Positions 52,035 through 59,195 of a stretch of DNA of 64,000 nt are shown here, piece after piece. How positions within the stretch are numbered: position 1 is the first letter of the stretch; each line of letters begins with the position of its first letter. The stretch is from Desulfovibrio sp. (GTDB lineage: Bacteria > Desulfobacterota > Desulfovibrionia > Desulfovibrionales > Desulfovibrionaceae). The position numbers and the translations under genes were made by a program. The notes beneath the pieces were generated by a model. That model did no database searches and was not told the origin of the DNA. It worked only from the letters and a program-made list of their open reading frames with translations. The stretch lies in contig NZ_WASP01000003.1 of the NCBI RefSeq assembly GCF_009712225.1, positions 433,700 through 497,699 of the forward strand, in the 5' to 3' direction.

Positions 52035-52073
52035 AGGCCTCTCAACCCGGAAGGGCCGAGAGGCCTTTTTTTT
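52035..52073 (+). terminator. terminator of skp
   Basis: AGGCCTCTC pairs with GAGAGGCCT over a 14-nt loop, followed by eight T. Confidence 0.92.
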
Positions 52074-52115
52074 ATACCGCGTGCGCGGTCAAGCACACCA
52101 TATTCAGGAGACCTC

Positions 52116-52583
52116 ATGCAGGAGACTACCCCCCAAACCGTGAGCATGGACATACAGCGCATATTGCACCTGCTGCCCCACCGCTATCCTTTTTTGCTGG
52201 TGGACAGAGTGGTGGAATGCGTACCGGGCTCACACATCCGCGCCTATAAAAATATTACCTTCAATGAGCCTTTCTTTCAGGGGCACTTTCCCGGTGCGCC
52301 CATCATGCCCGGCGTGCTCATTCTTGAGGCTCTGGCCCAGACGGGTGGCCTGCTGGCCGTTTCTGGCATGGAGAGCCTTGACGACAAGCTTTTTCTCTTC
52401 ACGGGTCTTGACGGCGTCAAATTCCGCAAGCAGGTAGTTCCCGGCGACAGGCTTGACCTTGAATGCAGCAACCTGCGCATGAAGCTCAAGCTCTGCAAGA
52501 TGGAAGCCCGTGCCTTTGTAGACGGCAAGCTGGCCGCAGAAGCCGTGATTACCGCGGCTATAGGCGACAGGCCCAAGGGCTAG
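52116..52583 (+). CDS. fabZ: 3-hydroxyacyl-ACP dehydratase FabZ
   Basis: The protein is 155 residues. It has LPHRYPFLLVDRV, the catalytic His in GHFPGAPIMPGVLILEALAQ with the hot-dog helix, and KVKF-like GVKFRKQVVPGDRL. It dehydrates 3-hydroxyacyl-ACP in fatty-acid synthesis and matches the outer-membrane gene context (lipid A supply). AGGAGA precedes the start. Confidence 0.96.
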   Translation: MQETTPQTVSMDIQRILHLLPHRYPFLLVDRVVECVPGSHIRAYKNITFNEPFFQGHFPGAPIMPGVLILEALAQTGGLLAVSGMESLDDKLFLFTGLDGVKFRKQVVPGDRLDLECSNLRMKLKLCKMEARAFVDGKLAAEAVITAAIGDRPKG

Positions 52584-52606
52584 CGCATCAGCCAGACGAC
52601 AACACC

Positions 52607-52646
52607 GCACAAGGGGAGGGGATTTTTCAATTCCCTCCCCTTGTGC
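52607..52646 (+). terminator. hairpin after fabZ
   Basis: GCACAAGGGGAGGG pairs with CCCTCCCCTTGTGC, 14 bp. No T-run follows, so termination is only probable. Confidence 0.55.
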
Positions 52647-52709
52647 GACAAAATATGCAGTATGGAGTTTGGCTGCGGGCTGTGACTTCGCAATCACCTT
52701 CTTATCCGG

Positions 52710-53852
52710 CTACAATGCAGCAAGACTCCGCAAGGCGTCTTCCACATCTTCCACTGGCAGTGAGTCAAGACAGAGCTTGTGTGGCAAAGGGTATTCAAAG
52801 CCCAGATTCAGATAGGCATACGGCCCCTTGTGCGGCAGCAGAGAACGTACGTGCCTGCCCACAGGTCCCCAGCGCAGGGGGTTGGTGGGGCCGTGCAGGC
52901 CCACCGTGGGCGCGCCCGCTATGGCCGCAAGATGCATGGTACCCGTATTTACCGAAACCACAGCGGTCGCACGGTTGAACAGCCAGGCAAGGCCAGGGAG
53001 CGAAATTCTGCCCGCAAGCGATATGGCGGGGCACTGCGGATAAGCCCGCAAAAAGGCGTCATTGCGCGGGGCATCGGCGGGTGCGCCGGTCAGGTACACC
53101 TCACAGCCCTTTTCGCTCAGGGTGCGGGCAAGAGCATCCCAATGATCCGCGGGCCATTCCTTGAGCCAGGCATTGGCGCCCGAGGGCCACATGTGCAAAA
53201 ACACCCTGCGGGGCAGCGCGTCGCCCACATCGCCGGTGGGTTCAAGCCTTGCGCACAGTTCTGCGGGCAGGTCGTCGGGTGGCGATTGCGGCAACAAAAT
53301 GCCTGGCACACCAAGCAAGCCCGGATACAGAACCCGCCCCAGTTCCAGAAAATTTTCCACCTCATGCCGGTCGTTGCGGTGCTTCACCGCAAAGGAATAC
53401 CCAAAAGCGCGGTGCTGACCATCCGTATCAAAGCCCACAGTTGTACGCGCATTGGAGAGGTTGCACAGCAGTGCTCCAAGGCGCGCCCACTGGGTGCTGT
53501 CAATCAGCACATCCAGCTTTTGCTCGCGCAGCCACGCCGCCATGGCGGCAACCTCGGTCACCCCAAATGACGCGCAGTTGTCAATACCGGGAATCAGACT
53601 GACAGTTGCGGCATTGGCGCGCGACGTGAGCAATACAAAGTGCGCGTGGGGCAGGTGCTCGCGCAGGGCCGCAACAAGCGCAGAAAGCAGCAAAAGATCA
53701 CCAATGGCCCCCAGGCAGATAAACCCCACCCGCTGGGGGTCGGCAACCGGCTTGCTCCCCTTGCCCACACGCAGCACAGAGCTGCAGGCCGCCAGAGGGA
53801 TACCGACGAAACGGTCCAGCAGGCGGTTGAAACTGTTACCCCTTTCGCCCAT
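52710..53852 (-). CDS. glycosyltransferase family 9 (heptosyltransferase-like)
   Basis: The protein is 380 residues. It shows the GT9 pattern: VGFICLGAIGDLLLLSALVAAL at the start of the first lobe, then HMWPSGANAWLKEWPADHWDALA, and the nucleotide-sugar binding region VVSVNTGTMHLAAIAGAPTVGLHGPTNPLRWGP. GT9 enzymes add heptose or similar sugars to LPS core. The start at 53852 shares its A with the stop of the upstream transferase gene (TGATG), so the pair is coupled. The longer frame to 53999 has no signal. Confidence 0.87.
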   Translation of the reverse strand: MGERGNSFNRLLDRFVGIPLAACSSVLRVGKGSKPVADPQRVGFICLGAIGDLLLLSALVAALREHLPHAHFVLLTSRANAATVSLIPGIDNCASFGVTEVAAMAAWLREQKLDVLIDSTQWARLGALLCNLSNARTTVGFDTDGQHRAFGYSFAVKHRNDRHEVENFLELGRVLYPGLLGVPGILLPQSPPDDLPAELCARLEPTGDVGDALPRRVFLHMWPSGANAWLKEWPADHWDALARTLSEKGCEVYLTGAPADAPRNDAFLRAYPQCPAISLAGRISLPGLAWLFNRATAVVSVNTGTMHLAAIAGAPTVGLHGPTNPLRWGPVGRHVRSLLPHKGPYAYLNLGFEYPLPHKLCLDSLPVEDVEDALRSLAAL

Positions 53853-55252
53853 CAGTACGCTCCGTACCCCGTTATGACCACGGGAATCGTCTTGGCAAGA
53901 ATCCACAGATCCATCCAGACAGACCAGTTGTTGATATAATAGTGGTCGAAAGCCACACGTTCGGCATAGGAGGTATTGTTGCGGCCAGAAATCTGCCACA
54001 GCCCCGTTATACCCGGACGGACCAGGCAGTATTCTTCGTAAACCGGACCATATTTTTCAACTTCCATGGCCACAATGGGGCGCGGCCCCACCAGGCTCAT
54101 GTCGCCGATAACCACGTTGAGCAGCTGCGGCAGCTCATCCAGGCTCACCTTGCGCAAAAAACGCCCCACGCGGGTAACGCGCGGGTCATTCTTGAGTTTG
54201 TGGTCTTCGTCCCACTCAGCCCGCAATTCCGGGTCGCGCTCAAGAACCTTCTTGAGCACCTCGTCGGCATTTTGCACCATGGTGCGAAACTTGAAAATCC
54301 GGATTTCGCGCCCCCCACGGCCAATACGCCGCTGGCGGTAAAAAACCGGCCCCCGGCTGTCCAGGCGAATGGCCAGCGCCAGAATCAGCCCCAGAGGCAG
54401 CAGTACCACACCACCCATGGCGCAAAGCAGCACGTCCATGAAGCGCTTTACCCGCAGGCGACGCCTGTCACGCAGGTTCTGGCGCACCTGTAGCCCCACA
54501 GTCGCACCCAGGTCTCGCGGTGTCAGCCAATGGGCTCGAAAGCCATCGTTAAACGAAGGCACAATAAGAATGCGCTCAAAGAACCTGCTTGCTTCCGTAA
54601 TATAATCAAGGTGTTGACCTTGATCTGCTTTTTGCAGGATCATGGCCATGGCCTTGGGGTTTGCTTGCGAGGTCTGGGCAAAGAGCTTGCGCACTGCCTC
54701 GGCATCGGTAGGCAAAGCAAACATGGAGACCGGGCGCAAGCCGCGTTCTGGCCTGCGTTTGAGATATCGCCAGAAATCGCGCCCGGCGTTGCCGCTGTCA
54801 AAAATGATCAGGGGCCGCCCCCACCAGCGCTGGCGCACAAAGAGGCGACGGCACAGGCTGCGCGTTATGGGTAGCACAAAAACAGTGGCCAGCCAGCTGC
54901 CTGCAATGACAATGCGCGAGTAGGCATCGCCCGTTTTTGAAAGAAACAGCACGGCCAGAATAATGCCGTACATGAGGCTGGTGAGCTGAAACAGGGCCTT
55001 GAGTTCACGGTGCGGGGGCAGGCTTATGGTCTGGTAAAGCCCCAGGCCAGCCGCCATTACTGGCCCCATGAGCAGCAGGGGCAGTGCCCAGTGGTACAGG
55101 TTTGACTCCACATTGCCAAATGCGGCACGCACCAGAAAAACCGCAATGGCCGTTCCAAGAATGGCCATGAGGTCAAAAAGACAGAGCATCGATTTTTGCG
55201 GGGAAAGGCCGCAAGCCAAAAGCGCCCTGACCCAGAAGGGATATTGTTTCAT
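53852..55252 (-). CDS. undecaprenyl-phosphate sugar-1-phosphate transferase (WbaP type)
   Basis: The protein is about 466 residues. Four or five N-terminal TM helices are followed by a Rossmann-like middle part ([20 protein letters not shown]). The C-terminal catalytic domain has [37 protein letters not shown] and RPGITGLWQ. It loads the first sugar phosphate onto undecaprenyl phosphate to begin O-antigen or capsule units. It is coupled to the GT9 gene. No clear ribosome binding site; ATG 55252 is used, GTG 55282 is an alternative. Confidence 0.9.
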   Translation of the reverse strand: MKQYPFWVRALLACGLSPQKSMLCLFDLMAILGTAIAVFLVRAAFGNVESNLYHWALPLLLMGPVMAAGLGLYQTISLPPHRELKALFQLTSLMYGIILAVLFLSKTGDAYSRIVIAGSWLATVFVLPITRSLCRRLFVRQRWWGRPLIIFDSGNAGRDFWRYLKRRPERGLRPVSMFALPTDAEAVRKLFAQTSQANPKAMAMILQKADQGQHLDYITEASRFFERILIVPSFNDGFRAHWLTPRDLGATVGLQVRQNLRDRRRLRVKRFMDVLLCAMGGVVLLPLGLILALAIRLDSRGPVFYRQRRIGRGGREIRIFKFRTMVQNADEVLKKVLERDPELRAEWDEDHKLKNDPRVTRVGRFLRKVSLDELPQLLNVVIGDMSLVGPRPIVAMEVEKYGPVYEEYCLVRPGITGLWQISGRNNTSYAERVAFDHYYINNWSVWMDLWILAKTIPVVITGYGAY

Positions 55253-55738
55253 GCTAAGAGGCGCTGTGCCGATGGCCGGCACTACGTTTGAACGCGGCAG
55301 GCCGCGCTGTTGTGAAAGGGCTCAGACTCAAACGTCATAATGTTATGCTCTTTCTCCACAAAGCACAAGAATTCCACAAGGGACATGGCTATTACGACCA
55401 GCGGCCACATCGCCCTCGCCAGCCGCATTTCCCGGCCACACTTGCCCACACAGGGGCACTGTCGCAAAGGAGCATCCGCCACCGGCCCGTCACCCGCATT
55501 ACCATTCCCCTGGCCGCAATGTGCGCTGACAAAACCAGACGCTGCTGTGCACGCCCCACGCGGGCTCAGCGCCCTGCGCCCTTGCGTAGCAATCTTCCTT
55601 CTGTTACAGAAAGACTTTGTTTTTAGTGGCCGCGCGGTGTCGGCCTCTGGCCCACCGTGCAAGGATGCGCAACAGTCGCCCCTCGGGCGATTGCGTGGTC
55701 GCATGTCCGTCCTGTCTTTTCCGAAGGGGAAATTGAAC
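55253..55738. other. intergenic region before the amino-acid transporter
   Basis: These 486 bp lie between divergent operons. A hairpin TCGCCC-CTC-GGGCGA is present at 55676-55690. No glycine or other riboswitch consensus and no gene were seen. Confidence 0.4.
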
Positions 55739-56482
55739 ATGAAGAAGCTTTTCGTCTGCGCCCTGCTGGCCACCGTGCTGGCTGCCGTACCCGCATTTGC
55801 CAAAAAAGCCTATGTTAACGGCATCGACCCCGACTATCCTCCCTTCGCCTATGTTGACGAAAAGACCGGCCAGCCTGCCGGTTTTGACGTTGATTCCATG
55901 AACTGGATAGCCAAAACCATGGGATTTGAAATTGTTCACAAGCCCATGGCGTGGGACGGCATCATTCCCGCCCTGCTTGCCAAGCAGATCGACATGGTTG
56001 ACTCTGGCATGAGCATCACCGCCGAGCGCGCCAAGGTTGTGCAGTTCTCCAACCCATACTGGACCGTCTCGCGCGTGTTTGTTGTGCCTGCCGACTCCAA
56101 GCTGACCCCCGCCGACATTCTGAGCAAGAAGATCCAGCTCGGCGTGCAGCGCGGCACCTCTGAAGCCAACGACATCAAGAAAGAGCAGGAAGAAAAGAAG
56201 TATCCCTTCGAACTGCGCTTTTACGAATCCTCGCCCCTGGCCGTCACCGACCTGCTGAATGGCCGCATTCAGGCTGCCCTGATGGACGAACTGCCTGCCA
56301 ACAACGCCATCGAAAACGGCCGCGCCGTCAAGAAGGCCGGCACGCACGGCGAACCCGACCAGTTTGGCGTTGCCATGCGCAAAGAAGACAAGGAACTGCA
56401 GAAGCTGGTGAACGAAGGCTATAAGAAGCTTATGGCCGATCCTTACTGGAAAGAACTGCAGCAGAAATACCTCAGCAAATAA
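55739..56482 (+). CDS. amino-acid ABC transporter substrate-binding protein
   Basis: The protein is 247 residues. A signal peptide ends near PAFA. The mature part matches the family 3 solute-binding fold: GIDPDYPPFAYVDEKTGQPAGFDVD, MAWDGIIPALLAKQIDMVDSGMSIT and ERAKVVQFSNPYW. It captures polar amino acids in the periplasm. GAAGGGGA precedes the start. It is followed by a hairpin and then the permease and ATPase genes. Confidence 0.93.
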   Translation: MKKLFVCALLATVLAAVPAFAKKAYVNGIDPDYPPFAYVDEKTGQPAGFDVDSMNWIAKTMGFEIVHKPMAWDGIIPALLAKQIDMVDSGMSITAERAKVVQFSNPYWTVSRVFVVPADSKLTPADILSKKIQLGVQRGTSEANDIKKEQEEKKYPFELRFYESSPLAVTDLLNGRIQAALMDELPANNAIENGRAVKKAGTHGEPDQFGVAMRKEDKELQKLVNEGYKKLMADPYWKELQQKYLSK

Positions 56483-56505
56483 CGGACGCGCACGCGCCCA
56501 CACGT

Positions 56506-56544
56506 CAAGCGCGAACCGCCTGCTAACCGGACGGTTCGCGCTTG
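56506..56544 (+). terminator. intercistronic hairpin
   Basis: CAAGCGCGAACCG (56506-56518) pairs with CGGTTCGCGCTTG (56532-56544), 13 bp, in the 84-nt gap between the binding-protein gene and the permease gene. Such hairpins often raise the binding-protein level by partial termination or mRNA protection. Confidence 0.6.
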
Positions 56545-56566
56545 CGCGGAAAAGGCCTTTCCATTC

Positions 56567-57259
56567 ATGAATTCTCTGCTTGTGGTATACAACGCCCTGC
56601 CCTCCATTCTGTCCGGCAGTCTGGTTACGGTGGGTAATGTCACCCTGTCGCTTACCATGGGGCTGCTGCTGGGTGTGCCTATGGCCGTGGCCCAGGTTTA
56701 CGGTGGGCCGTGGCTGCGGCGTCTTGTGGCGTTGTATGTGTGGTTTTTCCGGGGCGTGCCCATCTTGGTACTGCTTTTTCTTTGCTACGGGCTTTTTATC
56801 AGCCTTGGTATCACCCTGGACCCGTTTTTTATCTGCTGCATCGTTCTTGGCAGCACCAGCACGGCCTACCAGTCGCAAATTTTCAGGGGCGCTATCGAAA
56901 GCCTGCCCCGTGGGCAGCTCAATGCCGCGCGCGCCCTTGGCATGCGCGAAAGCACCGGCATCTGCTCCATCATTCTGCCGCAGGCATTGCGGCTTTCCAT
57001 CCCTGGCTGGGCCAACGAATTTTCCATTCTGCTTAAAGATTCGGCCATCTGCTTTGTGCTTGGCACGCAGGACATCATGGCCCGCACTTCGTTTGTGGCG
57101 GCCAGAACCCACGAGCATCTGGCCCTGTACGCCACGGCGGGCGTGCTGTATTTTGTGCTGACGCTGGCAGTGCTCAAACTGTTGCGTTGCCTGGAACAAA
57201 AAGTCCATGTGCCCGGCTATTCCTCTGGAATCGGCATGGAAGGCATGGGTATGGGATAA
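56567..57259 (+). CDS. amino-acid ABC transporter permease (HisM type)
   Basis: The protein is 230 residues with about five TM helices. It shows the family N-terminal pattern SGSLVTVGNVTLSLTMGLLLGV, FFRGVPILVLLFL and the EAA loop ESLPRGQLNAARALGM. It forms the membrane channel with the second permease downstream. The C-terminus ends in a short Gly-Met tail. Confidence 0.92.
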   Translation: MNSLLVVYNALPSILSGSLVTVGNVTLSLTMGLLLGVPMAVAQVYGGPWLRRLVALYVWFFRGVPILVLLFLCYGLFISLGITLDPFFICCIVLGSTSTAYQSQIFRGAIESLPRGQLNAARALGMRESTGICSIILPQALRLSIPGWANEFSILLKDSAICFVLGTQDIMARTSFVAARTHEHLALYATAGVLYFVLTLAVLKLLRCLEQKVHVPGYSSGIGMEGMGMG

Positions 57260-57261
57260 GC

Positions 57262-58020
57262 ATGAGCGTTGACCAACAAGCGGTATTGCAGGTTAAGGGC
57301 ATTTCCAAGATGCTGGGCGGCAAGCCCATTCTGGACAATTGCAGCCTTACGGTTAACCGGGGAGAACTGAAGGTTCTCATCGGGCCTTCTGGTGCGGGCA
57401 AGAGCACCCTGCTCCAGAGCATCAACTGCCTTATCCCTCCGGATTCTGGCGAAATATATCTCGAAGGCCAGCTGCTCAACCGGGCCGACAAGGCAGCCCT
57501 GTGCGCTTTTCGCGCGCAGGTGGGCATGATCTTTCAGGATTTCAACCTGTTCGATCACCTCACCGCCGAAGAAAACGTGGCCATTGCCCTGCGCAAGGTG
57601 CGCGGCATGTCTGCCACCGATGCCCGCAAGCGCGCACAGGAAGAACTGGCCCGCGTTGGCCTCGCCCGCCGCGCCACACTCTACCCGGCTCAGCTTTCTG
57701 GCGGCCAGAAGCAGCGCGTGGCCATGGCCCGCGCCCTTGCCATGGACCCCAAGGTCATTCTGCTCGACGAACCCACCTCGGCCCTCGACCCCGAGCTTGT
57801 GGGCGAAGTGCTTGCCGTTATTCGCGATCTTGCCAGTGGCGGTATGACCATGGTTATGGCCACGCACCAGATGGATTTTGCCCGAGCCCTCGCTACCGAG
57901 ATTGTTTTCATGGAGCACGGCAAGCTTATCGAGCAGGGCTCGCCCGCTGATCTGCTGGCCGAGGGGTCCAACACCCGCACCCGCGACTTCTGTCAGCGCC
58001 TGCTGGAGATGGGGGCCTAA
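57262..58020 (+). CDS. amino-acid ABC transporter ATP-binding protein
   Basis: The protein is 252 residues. It has Walker A GPSGAGKSTLL, Q-loop MIFQDFNLFDHLT, signature LSGGQKQRVAMARA, Walker B VILLDEPTSALDPE and the switch His ATHQMDF. It is the GlnQ/HisP type. It lies between the two permease genes, 2 nt after the first and directly before the second. Confidence 0.95.
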   Translation: MSVDQQAVLQVKGISKMLGGKPILDNCSLTVNRGELKVLIGPSGAGKSTLLQSINCLIPPDSGEIYLEGQLLNRADKAALCAFRAQVGMIFQDFNLFDHLTAEENVAIALRKVRGMSATDARKRAQEELARVGLARRATLYPAQLSGGQKQRVAMARALAMDPKVILLDEPTSALDPELVGEVLAVIRDLASGGMTMVMATHQMDFARALATEIVFMEHGKLIEQGSPADLLAEGSNTRTRDFCQRLLEMGA

Positions 58021-58689
58021 GTGCTGGATACGGCCTTTTTCAGCACACAGCTTTTGCCAGCGCTCAACAAGGGCCTGCTGGTTTCGCTGGCGCTCATAGT
58101 ACCCGCAGGAACCCTTGGCTTTGTGGGCGGCGTGCTGCTTGGCTGCGCCCGCGCCTTTGGGCCCCTGTGGCTGCGCCGCCTCGGCAACGGTTATACCTCG
58201 CTCATACGCGGCGTGCCACTGGCCGTGCAGCTTATGATGATCTATTACGCCCTGCCCAAGCTTGGCGTATTCTTTTCGCCCTTTGGCGCGGCGCTTACCA
58301 GCTTTACCCTGTGCACTGCCGCCTACCAGTCGGAATACGTGCGTGGTGCCCTGCTTTCCATCAGGCAGGGGCAAGTTCGAGCGGCCCAGGCCCTTGGCTT
58401 CAGCCAGTGGCAGACCGTTGCCTGGATCATCATTCCGCAGGCGGCACGGCGCGCCCTGCCCGGTTGCGGCAACGAGATCATCTATCTCATCAAATACAGC
58501 TCGCTGGCCTATCTGGTTACCTGCATGGAACTGATGGGCGAGGGCAAGGTGGTGGCCTCCGACACGTTCCGCTTCACCGAGGTTTTCATAGCAGTGGGCG
58601 CGTACTACCTTGCCATGGTTACACTGGCCACGTTTTTGCTGCGCTGGCTCGAAGACCGTTTTCGCATTCCCGGTTTTGGCGCGCGCTAA
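58021..58689 (+). CDS. amino-acid ABC transporter permease (second)
   Basis: The protein is 222 residues. It begins with a GTG placed immediately after the ATPase stop codon. It has about five TM helices, SLIRGVPLAVQLMMIYYALPKL and the EAA loop LLSIRQGQVRAAQALGFSQWQ. It pairs with the permease at 56567. A terminator follows at 58711-58736. Confidence 0.92.
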   Translation: MLDTAFFSTQLLPALNKGLLVSLALIVPAGTLGFVGGVLLGCARAFGPLWLRRLGNGYTSLIRGVPLAVQLMMIYYALPKLGVFFSPFGAALTSFTLCTAAYQSEYVRGALLSIRQGQVRAAQALGFSQWQTVAWIIIPQAARRALPGCGNEIIYLIKYSSLAYLVTCMELMGEGKVVASDTFRFTEVFIAVGAYYLAMVTLATFLLRWLEDRFRIPGFGAR

Positions 58690-58710
58690 CCCGCACCCCA
58701 TACTTACGCA

Positions 58711-58736
58711 AAAAGGCCCGCTTCCGCGGGCCTTTT
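58711..58736. terminator. terminator of the amino-acid transporter operon
   Basis: AAAAGGCCCGC pairs with GCGGGCCTTTT over a 4-nt loop; the ends give T on both strands, so it may also stop transcription from the minus strand. Confidence 0.88.
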
Positions 58737-58775
58737 AACATTGTGCACCAGGTGTGCAGAGACTGCTTTTGTCTT

Positions 58776-59123
58776 TTATTCCTGCCCAAGCTCGTGCTTG
58801 AGCCAGGACTTGACCTCGGGCGTTGGCTCGCTGATGCCGCGCCACGCTCCGTGGACCTTGCGGTAGTCTTCTTCCAGCCCTTCGGGCAGGGGAATGGTAA
58901 TCAGGTCTTCCGCTCGTTCCGAATTGCGCCTCACAAGACGAATAACCGGAGGCTCCTGCCAGCTGTCCACCACAAAATAGTGGGACACATCGTCCTTGGA
59001 TCGCACCGGCGGATATTCTGAGTGCCAGTCGTTGTTTCCCCATTCCAGATACATGGTTACCGCGTGTTCGGGGGAGAGGTTCCAGTCTATATTGTAAAGA
59101 GAAAAATCCTTCAGGCTTGTCAT
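58776..59123 (-). CDS. small conserved hypothetical protein (probably DVU0772 family)
   Basis: The protein is 115 residues. The start is set by GGAGG before the ATG at 59123; the longer frame to 59192 lacks one. It has no signal peptide or TM. Conserved-looking segments are DWNLSPEHAVTMYLEWGNNDW and FVVDSWQEPPVIRLVRRN. I think it belongs to a small Desulfovibrio family (DVU0772-like), but I am not certain. It lies 72 nt downstream of the zinc-knuckle TPR gene on the same strand. Confidence 0.7.
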   Translation of the reverse strand: MTSLKDFSLYNIDWNLSPEHAVTMYLEWGNNDWHSEYPPVRSKDDVSHYFVVDSWQEPPVIRLVRRNSERAEDLITIPLPEGLEEDYRKVHGAWRGISEPTPEVKSWLKHELGQE

Positions 59124-59195
59124 GGCTTCCTCCTTTTGACTTGATTTATTAATAACCATTATTGATAAATTAAGCAAGAGGGTGGGCAACAAATT

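Noticed and set aside
55253..55738. Glycine or lysine riboswitch before the amino-acid transporter
   Set aside because: No conserved core of either class could be found in the leader.
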